Source: Maribellus luteus (GTDB lineage Bacteria > Bacteroidota > Bacteroidia > Bacteroidales > Prolixibacteraceae). Taken from it: a DNA stretch of 64,000 nt. Of the stretch, positions 50,798 through 60,485 are shown one piece after another (the stretch's first letter is position 1; the number at the start of each line of letters is the position of its first letter). The notes under the pieces are model-generated. The model had not been told where the DNA came from and ran no database searches. It worked only from the letters and a program-made list of their open reading frames with translations. Location: contig NZ_QWGR01000005.1 of the NCBI RefSeq assembly GCF_003576475.1, positions 62,001 to 126,000 on the forward strand, in the 5' to 3' direction. The position numbers and the translations under genes are program-made.

Positions 50798-51613
50798 TTA
50801 TGGAATCATTACTTCTTTTGCTTCGTTGTAATTCCATCTACGGGTACCGCTTCCCCTGGGCGTATCGTAATTAATACGGGCAGCAGCGCGGATAAACACG
50901 ACTCTTCCTTCCGGAATTGTTCCGTTCGATTCGATGGTGATCGTTTCTCCGAGCAATGCACCAAAGGCAGAACCAGTGTATTCAATTTTGCTGGACCAGC
51001 GCTCGTCGCGCGCCCGGTACCCAACACTCGACGAGTAACTCACAAACAGCTGAATGTCGGTAACATTTAAAAAGCTGTTGCTGTAACCTCCCATCGGTTC
51101 AATTTTAGCACGAAACTCTTCTTCCGACACCGCACGGGTAACACGCACTTTGGCAGTAATTTTACCATTGCTTACGGTGGGTTCATCCACCCATTCTATT
51201 TTCAGAAAAGGCTGTACTTCAAATTTAACCTTTGTCACCCCTTCAATATCCAGGGTCTTTGTTTCGTCGGCCAGCGGCACACCGCGCTCATCTTCGCGAA
51301 GCAGCGGGATGAAAGGTCCGTCGATACGAACGTTGTAGTTTCCTTTAAACAGTTTTGTATTCCGGAAAGTACCATCACTCATGGCGTAAAAGTCAGGGTT
51401 GTGTGTTACGTTATCGCCCCAGCTAAGCTCGGTTAAACGTACCCGGATACCTTCGCTGCCCTGGTCGGTAAGCACCGGTTTGCCGGTTGCTACGTCGACT
51501 ACCTCGCCTTGCAGTGTTTCGGCCGGTTCGTCGTAGTTGTCCAGCTCAAAAAAGCCGCAGGAACTAAAGGATGCCAGCGCGAACATTAATATATAAAATC
51601 CTATTCTCTTCAT
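50798..51613 (-). CDS. DUF3823 family lipoprotein
   Basis: This 271-residue protein has a lipoprotein signal (LMFALASFSSCGFF, lipidated Cys19). Residues about 30-120 form a carboxypeptidase-regulatory-like/transthyretin fold (LQGEVVDVATGKPVLTDQGSEG ... GTFRNTKLFKGNYNVRIDGPF). The rest is a beta-sandwich (VKFEVQPFLKIEWVDEP). DUF3823 proteins are found directly behind SusD in many glycan loci and are thought to be surface glycan-binding or structural partners; none is well characterised to my knowledge. It lies 36 bases behind SusD and ends the SusC-SusD-DUF3823 unit. Confidence 0.88.
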   Translation of the reverse strand: MKRIGFYILMFALASFSSCGFFELDNYDEPAETLQGEVVDVATGKPVLTDQGSEGIRVRLTELSWGDNVTHNPDFYAMSDGTFRNTKLFKGNYNVRIDGPFIPLLREDERGVPLADETKTLDIEGVTKVKFEVQPFLKIEWVDEPTVSNGKITAKVRVTRAVSEEEFRAKIEPMGGYSNSFLNVTDIQLFVSYSSSVGYRARDERWSSKIEYTGSAFGALLGETITIESNGTIPEGRVVFIRAAARINYDTPRGSGTRRWNYNEAKEVMIP

Positions 51614-51649
51614 TTCGATGTATTCTTAGTTGTTACTTATCCTTACTTA

Positions 51650-53707
51650 TTACCGGTTGGGTTGCTGATCAATTACGGGGCTCTTGGTTACTTCGCCACC
51701 CGGAATTGCGAAATAATAATCAACAACGTTGTACTCAAACGTTTTCAGACTTACCCATTGGAAACGGGCATCGAAGAAATATTTTCCGGTTTCGGTTGAG
51801 AAGAACGGATACAAACCGCGGAAACGATAGCGGGCGTTGTTACTATAGGTTTCTTTGTCTCTTTGTTCTCCCCAAAAACCATCACGTCCTTCGTAGTGTT
51901 GTACCCTCCAGCGACGCAGATCCCACTTGGTTTTGTGTTCCAGTGCCAGTTCTTTCCGGCGTTCTTTACGAACCATGTCGCGTCCTGCAATGTCGGCCGT
52001 AATGTTGCCAGTAAGCAATGTCGCACCGGCACGCTCGCGAATGTCGTTAACCGCATCGGTAGCCACCTGAAGCATGTTTGACCCGTCGGGCGACGCTTCT
52101 CCGGCCAGTGACAATTCCACGGCTGCTTCGGCTGCGTTTAACAGTACTTCAGCATACCGCATCAGAATAAACGGCTGATCTGATTTACCCTCACCGGCTT
52201 CAAACGATGGATCGGGGTTCAGGTATTTACGACCGTACAATCCGGTTAAACAACCTTCGCCGTTATCGAAGAACGGACCATTTGCTCCGGCCGCGGTCAT
52301 GTCAGCACCATTGTATTCAACAACTTCCTGGCTGTTTCCTTCCCTCGGACTCAGATAAAGCGATTTAGGCGCCTGTTTGTAGGCATCCAAATGCTGGTAG
52401 CGTTTTTCGGCTGCCTGGTATGAATAATCGTTGAAGAAGGGCTGAACCGGGCCTTCACCGGTATACACTCCCGCACGGATCTCGATCTCTTTCCCTTTAA
52501 ACATATCGCCGGGGAAGATAACGTAGGCACGTAAACGTGGCTCGGCATTTTTAAACAGATCCATAGGATTGTCATACATCAGGTAATTACCATCTGTATT
52601 GGAAGCTCCGTCAGTTACGCGGATGGTTCCGTCCTGGTAACGGTCAAAACCATCGTACAATTCCATGAAATCGAGTGTAGGACAAGTTCCCGAAGCCAAA
52701 GGCGCTTTGAAAATAAACGGAGCGCTGTAGGCATCGTATCCGTGAGCAAAAGTAGGATACGTATATTCTTTCACATAAATATTTTCGGGGCTCGACAAGT
52801 CGCTAAACATGTTTACCATATTCTGATACTGAGCTTCCGGATCGTTGGCTGCCCATTTTTTGGTATACAACGAATAGTTACCGCTTTCCATTACTTTCCG
52901 GGCAGCCAGGTAAGCCTCCCTGAAGTATTTTTTGGAAGCCGCTTCCCATGAATCTTCGGCGAAACCGATCACACGAACACCGGTTTTTTCACCAAAACCA
53001 GTCAGGCGTCCTGTAACAGTTTCGTTGTATTTTGCCACACTACCGGCATACAACATAGCCTCCGATTTAAAAGCCCATGCAACGTATTTATTAGCGTAAC
53101 CGCTTTTCGGACTGGCAGGCAGTAACAACTCGGCCGCTTTGTCGTAATCGGCAAGCACCTGATCCCAGGTTTCTTCTTCCGTAGAGCGTGCTACTTCCAG
53201 TTCATCCTGTTCAGCAGGATAAGGAATAACTTTTGTTACCAGCGGCACCCCGCCAAAACGACGCGCCATGGCATTAAATACGGTGGCACGCACAAAATAC
53301 GCTTCCCCTAAATAATGGTTGTACTTTCCTTCGGGAAAAGAACTTTTGTATTTTGGCAAGTTCTCCAGCAAATAGTTGGCATCGCGCAAAAGCGTAAAGG
53401 CTTTTCCCCAATAGGGTGTACGTTCGCCTGTAAAAGCGGAACAGATTCCGTCGCGGTTAAGCGCTTCTCCGGTTCCTTCGATACCAAGAGCACCAAGCCA
53501 GGAGTTAAATTCAACTCCCCACTGGGCCATGTATTTGAAATCTTCGAAAGGCATGTTACTGTACATTCGTGCCATGTAAATCTCCATGCCCGATTCGGTC
53601 GTCAGTAAATCGTCGTCGCTAATGATGTTTTTGGGCGGGATGTCCAAATCCATACAAGCGGAGAAGAACAACAGGCCAATCAGCGCTAATATATTTATCC
53701 TTTTCAT
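51650..53707 (-). CDS. SusD/RagB-family glycan-binding lipoprotein (module 3)
   Basis: This 685-residue protein (lipoprotein signal LALIGLLFFSACMD, lipidated Cys18) is a large SusD. It opens CMDLDIPPKNIISDDDLLTTE and has TPR-like helices (YHNYLGEAYFVRATVFNAMARRFGGVPLV in part; YNHYLGEAYFVRA). Large inserted loops lie around residues 330-480. The conserved end is RKERRKELALEHKTKWDLRRW and FFDARFQWVSLKTFEYN. At 685 residues it is longer than the usual 500-600, and the extra loops would enlarge the binding surface for a long or branched glycan. It pairs with the adjacent SusC (78-base gap) and DUF3823. Confidence 0.92.
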   Translation of the reverse strand: MKRINILALIGLLFFSACMDLDIPPKNIISDDDLLTTESGMEIYMARMYSNMPFEDFKYMAQWGVEFNSWLGALGIEGTGEALNRDGICSAFTGERTPYWGKAFTLLRDANYLLENLPKYKSSFPEGKYNHYLGEAYFVRATVFNAMARRFGGVPLVTKVIPYPAEQDELEVARSTEEETWDQVLADYDKAAELLLPASPKSGYANKYVAWAFKSEAMLYAGSVAKYNETVTGRLTGFGEKTGVRVIGFAEDSWEAASKKYFREAYLAARKVMESGNYSLYTKKWAANDPEAQYQNMVNMFSDLSSPENIYVKEYTYPTFAHGYDAYSAPFIFKAPLASGTCPTLDFMELYDGFDRYQDGTIRVTDGASNTDGNYLMYDNPMDLFKNAEPRLRAYVIFPGDMFKGKEIEIRAGVYTGEGPVQPFFNDYSYQAAEKRYQHLDAYKQAPKSLYLSPREGNSQEVVEYNGADMTAAGANGPFFDNGEGCLTGLYGRKYLNPDPSFEAGEGKSDQPFILMRYAEVLLNAAEAAVELSLAGEASPDGSNMLQVATDAVNDIRERAGATLLTGNITADIAGRDMVRKERRKELALEHKTKWDLRRWRVQHYEGRDGFWGEQRDKETYSNNARYRFRGLYPFFSTETGKYFFDARFQWVSLKTFEYNVVDYYFAIPGGEVTKSPVIDQQPNR

Positions 53708-53785
53708 TCCTTTAATATTGTTTATTTTTTAAGTAACTCATTTTGTCATCAAATTTCTTGATTCGTAAGTTCCTGTTTCAATGAA

Positions 53786-56700
53786 TTAAAATGTTGCCGA
53801 TACGCCCAAGGTCAATGTTTTGCTAAGCGGATACATTCGGCCCAAATCATCATCCGGATGTTCGGGGTCCACAAATTTCACCCCTGTAATGGTGAACAGG
53901 TTGTAGGCATTGGCAAATACGCGCAGATTCATAGTCGAAAGCGCTTTAATCTTTGGCAGGGTATAGCCCAGTTCAACGCTTTTCAAACGCAGGTAGGCAG
54001 TACTCACACGGTTAAACTCGGAGTTACCGCGCGGGTAGTTTCCGGTAAAACCATAATAGCCGCTTATCCATTTAGTTTCAGGATCGTAAGGATCGGCCAT
54101 CGGATCTTCCGGATGCCAGCGATCGAGGTATTGCTCCAGTGTTCCGCCACCGTTGCTTCCCCAGATAGAGTACAGCGGTTCTTTGTATTCCATGGAACCA
54201 AGTGCAGAGCCCTGGAAAAGCAGGTTCATATCAAAATTTTTGTAAGACATTTCGTAGCTCAAACTAAAGTTCAGCCAAGGAGTCTGGTCAAAAGCTATCG
54301 GATGTTCATCCAGGCCGTCAATCTGTCCATCGCCGTTCCAGTCGACGTATTTATAGTCGCCGGGCAGTACATTTCTTTCTTTGTAAATCGCATAATTCCA
54401 AATGTCTTCCCAGCTTTCGTAGCGTCCTGCCGATTCATACCCAAACTGAATCCCCTGGTAACGGTTGCCTAAGTTGTTGTTACGCCACTGGTCGTATGAG
54501 TTTCCATAAGGGCCTTTTTCCGAAGCTGTCAGGTATTTCTGACGGGTAATGGTTCCGATGGCTTTTACTTTGTATTGGAAATCGCCAATTCTGTTCCGGT
54601 GAGAAAGCTCGAGGTCCATACCAAAGTGGCGGTCGCTATCGAGGTTTTCCCTGGGAGCCGTTGCACCTACAACGGTTGGCAGATCGCCTGAACGGCGGGC
54701 AAAACGTCCTTTTCTGCGACGATCGAAATAATCGAACGAGAAGCCAAACAGTCCATCCCAGCCTTCAAAGTCAACACCAATATCGAATGTGTGTGCAGTA
54801 AACCACGTAATCAGTTCGTTGGGAAGCGCCAGCGTTGAAACGCCGTACACAAAATCGCCTCCGAATACATAACCGGGAGCATACTGGTTGTAGTAACCGT
54901 TTTCGGCATTGCCGCTTACCGCCGGGTACGTGTAACCCGTTGCCCAGTCGTATTGCAGGGCACCGTCGTCGCCCAACACACCATAGCTGGCACGCAGTTT
55001 TAACTGGTCAACAAACGACAAAGATGAAATTGACTGGAAGAAAGACTCTTCGGACACACGCCAACCTACCGATGCCGAAGGGAAAAATCCCCATTGGTGA
55101 CCTTTGGCAAATTTTGAAGATCCGTCGTAACGGAATTGTACTTCGGCGATGTAACGATCGGAATAAGCATAATTCAACCTTCCGATCAATGCTGAATTGG
55201 CCAGTTCGTAAATATCGTTCAAACCACTGTGCATCCCGCCAATCTGGTCTTCATCGGTACCTGCAAAAAGATACTCCATACCAAAAGCCAGGTTACGTTG
55301 TGCATAAAAGTTATCTCCTGTTCGTTTCTGCGTTTCCCAGCCCAACAAACCACCTAGTTTATGAACATCGGCAAAGGTATTGTTGTAATTCAGAATAAAC
55401 TGTCCCAACACCTGCTGCTTGTTGTACATTTCGCGGCGAATCTGGTTGGGCGAGCTTGAGTTGTACAGTTTTGAATCGTACGAATCTGTTAACGAATTAT
55501 AGGCGTACTGATAGTATTCTTTCCGGTAAATATTGTTGTCGTCAGACCGGTAGTCGTAGCTTATCAATGCCTTGGCTGACAAACCTGTCAATGCGTGCGA
55601 AACAGTTCCGAAGTCGAAATTCAAGGCTGCGGAAGACTGGAAATATTTCTGGTTGTATTTGCGGTAACCTGAAATGTCCGAGGTCATTTTTGCCACCGTG
55701 TTTTCTTCCAGATCCAATCCTTCGTAGTTAAGCATTGTGTTTTCAGGATCGGCATAAGCCGGGAACAACACCCCCTGGCGCCAGTAGTTGCGGATAATAT
55801 CCGAAGCGCTTGAATAAGGATTGTTGCGGTTATCGTTGATACCACTCAGGTTCAGATCGAATCTCAGACCATTGGCAATTTCGGTACTGATATTTGAACG
55901 CAGGTTGTACTTTTCGTAGTTCAAATCGCCTGATTTGAAAAAGCCTTCCTGGAAAAAATAGCCCATTGCAACATAGTATTGGGTTTTGTCGGTACCGCCC
56001 GAAATACTAACATCGTGCTGGCTTTGCGGAGAATAATCAGAGAACAGCAATGAAGTCCAGTCGGTTGTACGACGTGTTCCGTTTCGGAAATCCTCAAAGT
56101 CCTGTTCGTCGTAAATGATGCTGCCTCCTTCAATATTGTTCATCGCTTTCTCGTTGTAAAGCGTCATGGTTTCAAAAGCATCGGCCAGCACCGGCATTCC
56201 TGAAGGTTTCTGGAACGTAAAAGAACCGTTATACGAAACCGTTGCTTTTCCTTCGCTGGAACCTTTTTTGGTAGTAACCAGAATCACACCGTTGGCGGCG
56301 CGTACCCCGTAAATAGCTGCCGAAGCATCTTTCAGCACCGAAATATCTTCGATATCGTTCGAGTTCAAACGCTGAAATTCGGCAGTAGTACGCGGAACCC
56401 CGTCAATTACCACCAGGGGAGCACCCAAACCGCGAATATCAAAGCTGTTGTTGAAAGCCCCCGGCTCGGCACTTTTTTGCCATACACGCACACCGGCCAC
56501 CCTACCGGCCAGCATGTTTTGCGGGTTTTCGTTTTTGGTCTGGCGCATTTCGTCACCTTTCACCCCGGCAACCGATCCGGTTAGGGTCACTTTTTTCTGA
56601 ACACCGTACCCCACAACCACTACCTCTTCCAGGTCTTGTGCATCAACTTCCAGCCGAACACTAATTTTGGTGCGTCCGTTCACACTTTCTTCTTTGGTAG

Positions 56701-56956
56701 TATATCCCAGAAACTGAAATACCAGCGTACCATTCTGCGGCACTTCAATGGTATACTCACCGTCAATATTGGTAATCGTACCTACCGTGGTGTTTTTGAT
56801 GGCCACCGTAGCTCCGATAATCGGCTCGTTGTTGTTGTCAGTAACAATACCCGAAACCGTAGTATTTTGTGCCCACGATGAGAAGGGCACAAAAATCATA
56901 AGGAACACAATCATACGCAGCAATTGCGTAACTTTTGCATATCGATTTTCAATCAT
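53786..56956 (-). CDS. SusC-family TonB-dependent transporter without STN domain (module 3)
   Basis: This 1056-residue outer-membrane protein has a signal peptide (MIVFLMIFVPFSSWAQ), a carboxypeptidase-regulatory domain (about 33-110, GIVTDNNNEPIIGATVAIKN) and a plug with SusC boxes (EVVVVGYGVQKKVTLTGSV; LVVIDGVPRTTAEFQRLNS; SVLKDASAAIYGVRAANG). The barrel ends TLGVSATF. It imports oligosaccharides made outside by the GH76 endo-mannanase. Unlike the module 1 SusC it has no STN domain, so it cannot signal to a FecR/sigma pair. That fits regulation by the one-component regulator at 60.6 kb instead. It starts 21 bases behind the GH76 stop, so GH76 and the binding protein are transcribed ahead of it. 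Confidence 0.95.
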   Translation of the reverse strand: MIENRYAKVTQLLRMIVFLMIFVPFSSWAQNTTVSGIVTDNNNEPIIGATVAIKNTTVGTITNIDGEYTIEVPQNGTLVFQFLGYTTKEESVNGRTKISVRLEVDAQDLEEVVVVGYGVQKKVTLTGSVAGVKGDEMRQTKNENPQNMLAGRVAGVRVWQKSAEPGAFNNSFDIRGLGAPLVVIDGVPRTTAEFQRLNSNDIEDISVLKDASAAIYGVRAANGVILVTTKKGSSEGKATVSYNGSFTFQKPSGMPVLADAFETMTLYNEKAMNNIEGGSIIYDEQDFEDFRNGTRRTTDWTSLLFSDYSPQSQHDVSISGGTDKTQYYVAMGYFFQEGFFKSGDLNYEKYNLRSNISTEIANGLRFDLNLSGINDNRNNPYSSASDIIRNYWRQGVLFPAYADPENTMLNYEGLDLEENTVAKMTSDISGYRKYNQKYFQSSAALNFDFGTVSHALTGLSAKALISYDYRSDDNNIYRKEYYQYAYNSLTDSYDSKLYNSSSPNQIRREMYNKQQVLGQFILNYNNTFADVHKLGGLLGWETQKRTGDNFYAQRNLAFGMEYLFAGTDEDQIGGMHSGLNDIYELANSALIGRLNYAYSDRYIAEVQFRYDGSSKFAKGHQWGFFPSASVGWRVSEESFFQSISSLSFVDQLKLRASYGVLGDDGALQYDWATGYTYPAVSGNAENGYYNQYAPGYVFGGDFVYGVSTLALPNELITWFTAHTFDIGVDFEGWDGLFGFSFDYFDRRRKGRFARRSGDLPTVVGATAPRENLDSDRHFGMDLELSHRNRIGDFQYKVKAIGTITRQKYLTASEKGPYGNSYDQWRNNNLGNRYQGIQFGYESAGRYESWEDIWNYAIYKERNVLPGDYKYVDWNGDGQIDGLDEHPIAFDQTPWLNFSLSYEMSYKNFDMNLLFQGSALGSMEYKEPLYSIWGSNGGGTLEQYLDRWHPEDPMADPYDPETKWISGYYGFTGNYPRGNSEFNRVSTAYLRLKSVELGYTLPKIKALSTMNLRVFANAYNLFTITGVKFVDPEHPDDDLGRMYPLSKTLTLGVSATF

Positions 56957-56977
56957 AAGAATAAATTTTATTTCGTT

Positions 56978-58426
56978 TTATTTTTCCAGTTCGTAGCGTG
57001 CCAGCACTGCATACTCGGCAGCAAAAGCAAAGCTGAACATCCCTTCGGAGTTGTTCCGGGCCTTGTCCTGATTCCACCCTACCAGCAAGTTTGTAGGCAG
57101 AATGCCGTTGTATAAGAAGTTTTCGTAGCCGAAATCAAGGTTTTTCTGGAAGCTTTCGATGTATTCGCCCACGTTTTCCCAGGCAGGGTATACATCCACA
57201 TAGCCACGCATCATTACACCATTGAACCAATTGCAGAACCCTTTAATATCGTATGTATAATAGCCGGGTCTCGTTTCACCCAAGCGGGCGAAATAGGAAA
57301 AACTGGCGTCCGAAAGCTTTTGGGCATCGCTGAGGTAAGCATTATCACCGGTAGCCCTGAACAGGTCGGCAGCTCCTGAAAGCATTGTTCCGCTATTGTA
57401 AGTGATGGCAGGCCCCACCCGGTCGCGGCAGGAAATTCCTTTGCGGTAAGTTACCCCGTTAATCACTTCCGTTTGTGGATTTCCGGGCGTACATCCTCCC
57501 ATCATATCGTCGTAAACACCGTCAGAACGCAACAGGTATTTCTTTTGCCAATCGTACACCTTTTTGGCAAAATCGAGGTAATAATCGCTTTTCTTCACCT
57601 GAGCCGTTTTGCGGGTCTTTTTGTCGGTAGCGTCGATGTAGCGATGCGTTATTTCATCGTTTTTGTCCTTGTACAATTCGTGCAACCACACCAACGGACT
57701 CACCATCGGCCCGTTACTGCACGAGTGTTTGGTAACATAGCCCGGTCCCCAGGTAATACCTCCGATTTCCTCTCCGTTGGCATCGCGGGTGCAATCCCAT
57801 CCGTCCAGAACATATTCTGTGAGGTATTCGGCTTTTTGCAAGTATTCGTTATTACCGGTGAGCTTATAAGCTTCCAGAAACTCGCGCACGAGCCACATTT
57901 GATCGTCGTAAACGTTTTCGATTCCTTCTACTTTAGCCGAACCTTTCGAAGCTCCGCGGTTTACACCGTACACCGACCATTCTTTGGTTTGGGTGTAAGA
58001 AACCAGTTCGAAGGTTCCCATGTAATAAGCTGCGTTATCGTACAATTGGTACAACAATTCAGCATACCGGTTAAAATTCGCATCGTAAAGGGCAGCATTT
58101 CCACTCGCTTTCTGAGCTTTCAGCCCGTGAAGAATTGCATTAACCGCCTCAATGGCGCTGGTGTACATCCATACACTTCCCTTTTCTTCGGAACGAACAT
58201 CCGTATACGGATTGTAGTAGCGTGCCATCGCCATTCCATCTCCGGTAAAATGAGATTCAATGGCGGCATCTGTCAGTTCCATAGCCCGAAGCAGGTTCTG
58301 CTCGGCAAGGCTCACCTCCTGCGGAGGATCGACCGGACCGTCGTCGCTGCTCGATTTACTGCAGGCAATGGTTATTAAAGACGTAAGACAGCAAATAAAG
58401 AATATTGTGCTAAATTTTCTCATCAT
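56978..58426 (-). CDS. GH76 endo-alpha-1,6-mannanase, surface lipoprotein
   Basis: This 482-residue protein has a lipoprotein signal (LTSLITIACSKSSSDDG, lipidated Cys22; the acidic pair after a Ser stretch resembles a surface-export signal). The fold is an (alpha/alpha)6 barrel with the GH76 signature: the catalytic Asp pair D174-D175 in ENVYDDQMWLVREFLEAY, GITWGPGYVTKHSCSNGP, MGGCTPGNPQ and YNSGTMLSGAADLFRATG. GH76 cleaves the alpha-1,6-mannan backbone internally. It is encoded between the surface binding protein (8-base gap) and SusC, which is typical of an enzyme making importable fragments at the cell surface. This is the strongest single indicator that the locus targets alpha-1,6-mannan. 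Confidence 0.94.
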   Translation of the reverse strand: MMRKFSTIFFICCLTSLITIACSKSSSDDGPVDPPQEVSLAEQNLLRAMELTDAAIESHFTGDGMAMARYYNPYTDVRSEEKGSVWMYTSAIEAVNAILHGLKAQKASGNAALYDANFNRYAELLYQLYDNAAYYMGTFELVSYTQTKEWSVYGVNRGASKGSAKVEGIENVYDDQMWLVREFLEAYKLTGNNEYLQKAEYLTEYVLDGWDCTRDANGEEIGGITWGPGYVTKHSCSNGPMVSPLVWLHELYKDKNDEITHRYIDATDKKTRKTAQVKKSDYYLDFAKKVYDWQKKYLLRSDGVYDDMMGGCTPGNPQTEVINGVTYRKGISCRDRVGPAITYNSGTMLSGAADLFRATGDNAYLSDAQKLSDASFSYFARLGETRPGYYTYDIKGFCNWFNGVMMRGYVDVYPAWENVGEYIESFQKNLDFGYENFLYNGILPTNLLVGWNQDKARNNSEGMFSFAFAAEYAVLARYELEK

Positions 58427-58434
58427 ATACTTTT

Positions 58435-60252
58435 TTAGTTCATGTTAACACTGTGCAGAACCAGCTTATTCTCACCGGTATTGGCTGCGCCGTTGTACAC
58501 GCCAATGGCAATGGTTACACCCTGACCGTTAAACTGCGTCAGGTCGTACACAAACGATGCGTAGGCTTCCGGGTTGTCGGCACCACCTTCTCCGTGTTTG
58601 AATTTCCAGCATCCGTCTTCTGCGGCACTGGCCTCCTGCGCAGTGTTCGACTGTGGCGACAAATGCGTAACCGTTCCGTCGTCCTGAATGGCTGTAACTT
58701 TGAAATAGGTATAGTTGTCGCCGAAATTCCGGGTACTGAAATTCAACTGATTGCTACCCGGGGCAATGTCAAACTTGGCATACAGATACGATTCCGGCAC
58801 TTTTGTATCCACATCCGGGGTATTACGGGTTTTGATGATGTATCCTTCTGACGGGAATACTTCCGGGTCTTTTCTGAGCGGCACAAACGACCACTCGGCC
58901 GCAATGTGAGCGACATCGCGCCATGCACGGTAAGCATCAACATAGTTATCGCGGTTACCGCTGATTGGGCTGATACCGGTAAAAGAAGATTTGGTGTGCG
59001 CCATGGTAGAACGGGCTGTTTCTACGGTTAATTTCCAGCCTTCAACTACTTCTGTACCTGGCAGCCAATCCCAATTTTCCACTTTCCGGTCGGCAAAACG
59101 AATGGCACGTAAAACCAGTTGTTTCCAATAATCACCGGTTTGCTGACGGTAAATACCGACGGCTACAATCACTTCTTTTCCGACGTAGTCGCTAAGATCG
59201 AACTCAAAATCAGTATAGTTACCTGAACCATAGGTTTTGGTTTCGCCAATTTTTACTGCGGCAGGCTGTGCGGCCGAAAGATCTACTACCTGCACACCAA
59301 AATAGGCAGGCGCAGCTTCATCGGCATTGTGTGTACGCAATCTTAACGACAGTATTTTGTTGTCTTCGGTAATGAGCTTACTTCCGTATACAAACGAATC
59401 AAATACATCCAGATCAGCCGGATTATTTTGTTCGTCACCGTTATTCCGAATTTGAATGGTAGTACCTTCATTTTGCTCTTGCCATGCTCCCTGGAAATCG
59501 AGCGTACACATATAGTTACATGCCCAGTCCCAGTGCGGGTAAGCATCGGCATTGCGTCCGCCGCGATATTCGTTGAAATACCATTTATCGGCTTCAGCCA
59601 GATCGTCGGCCGTTAAACCACGCAACAATTCCTGGCTTCCCATCTGAATATCGATGGTCACCACTCCGTCTGCAAAATCGTCTTTGCCAATTTCTTTGGT
59701 GATGGTTGCATAGTCGGTTTTGGAAAATACCAGGGTATAATCGTCTGCCACCAGGTTTCCAATTACATACATACCATCGGCATCGCTTGTAACCGTACCG
59801 GCCGGGCCAACACTAACCGTTACACCGGCAAGAGGCGCTCCCCCGTTCTTGGCATCGCTAATTGTTCCCATAATTTTTGCCGAAGCATTTACCATGGTCA
59901 CATTGGCGGTAGCCACGTTGGCTTCGTCAAATTTTTCGGCGGTAACTGTTACACTAACAGTCAACCAGCCGTCTTTCGAAAACTTAACTGCATGCGTTTT
60001 TACCGATACATTTTCGAAGGAATACTTTCCTTCAGCATCGCTGGTTGCGGTCGCCTCCTCCTCATTCACTCCCGAAAGCGTAACCAAAACATCCGAAACG
60101 GGCAATCCGTCACCATCGGTAACGGTTCCGCTAACAGTACCCAAGCCGATATCTACCGACTCGTCATCTTTTTCGCAGGAACTTAAAAAGGCCAAGGCCG
60201 TCCCCAACAACACAGCGAACACAAGGGTCCGTGAGATTTTAATTAGTTTCAT
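58435..60252 (-). CDS. Two-module surface glycan-binding lipoprotein
   Basis: This 605-residue protein has a lipoprotein signal (LAFLSSCEKDDES, lipidated Cys26; the Lys-Asp-Asp-Glu behind it looks like a surface-export signal). Two carboxypeptidase-regulatory-like repeats follow (37-119, SGTVTDGDGLPVSDVLVTL; 127-204, GTISDAKNGGAPLAGVTV). They act as spacers. Two similar beta-sandwich modules come last (about 250-388 and 445-604). Both share the pattern (F/Y)DL-x3-(G)x2-V-x-(V/I)A(V/I)G(V/I)Y and end in LVLR/LVLH. They are probably duplicated carbohydrate-binding modules. No catalytic motif is seen, so the protein is probably an SGBP that captures polysaccharide for GH76. It is the first gene of the module 3 operon, facing the regulator. 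Confidence 0.8.
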   Translation of the reverse strand: MKLIKISRTLVFAVLLGTALAFLSSCEKDDESVDIGLGTVSGTVTDGDGLPVSDVLVTLSGVNEEEATATSDAEGKYSFENVSVKTHAVKFSKDGWLTVSVTVTAEKFDEANVATANVTMVNASAKIMGTISDAKNGGAPLAGVTVSVGPAGTVTSDADGMYVIGNLVADDYTLVFSKTDYATITKEIGKDDFADGVVTIDIQMGSQELLRGLTADDLAEADKWYFNEYRGGRNADAYPHWDWACNYMCTLDFQGAWQEQNEGTTIQIRNNGDEQNNPADLDVFDSFVYGSKLITEDNKILSLRLRTHNADEAAPAYFGVQVVDLSAAQPAAVKIGETKTYGSGNYTDFEFDLSDYVGKEVIVAVGIYRQQTGDYWKQLVLRAIRFADRKVENWDWLPGTEVVEGWKLTVETARSTMAHTKSSFTGISPISGNRDNYVDAYRAWRDVAHIAAEWSFVPLRKDPEVFPSEGYIIKTRNTPDVDTKVPESYLYAKFDIAPGSNQLNFSTRNFGDNYTYFKVTAIQDDGTVTHLSPQSNTAQEASAAEDGCWKFKHGEGGADNPEAYASFVYDLTQFNGQGVTIAIGVYNGAANTGENKLVLHSVNMN

Positions 60253-60312
60253 TATTAGAATACATTTAAATAAGTTAAAAACCTTGTTCAGTTCATTTGA
60301 ACCTGTTGTTTC

Positions 60313-60334
60313 ATTGTGAATCCACGTTCACAAT
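60313..60334. promoter_or_regulatory. Palindromic operator candidate
   Basis: ATTGTGAA (60313-60320), a 6-base spacer TCCACG, and TTCACAAT (60327-60334) form a perfect 8-6-8 palindrome, 61 bases upstream of the glycan-binding lipoprotein start. A dyad of this size is the kind a dimeric DNA-binding protein recognises. The obvious candidate is the SARP-type regulator encoded 248 bases away on the other strand. Confidence 0.5.
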
Positions 60335-60485
60335 CAGCACATACTTTTTGTGAGTGGACAAATGTTGGCGGAAGTGGTTAAAATTTGGGTTAAAACAGGG
60401 TTAGTTTCCCAAAAAACTTATTAATCTATCAGCGTGTTAGTGTTTCTTACGCTATAATTAATTGAGGTACTTGGGGCAAACCTCG

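Noticed and set aside
50598-50837. 79-codon - strand frame between DUF3823 and the glycosidase-like gene
   Set aside because: It overlaps the end of DUF3823 and spans two hairpins; no domain or signal peptide.
57473-58378. 301-codon + strand frame inside GH76
   Set aside because: Antisense shadow of a clear GH76 gene with catalytic Asp pair.
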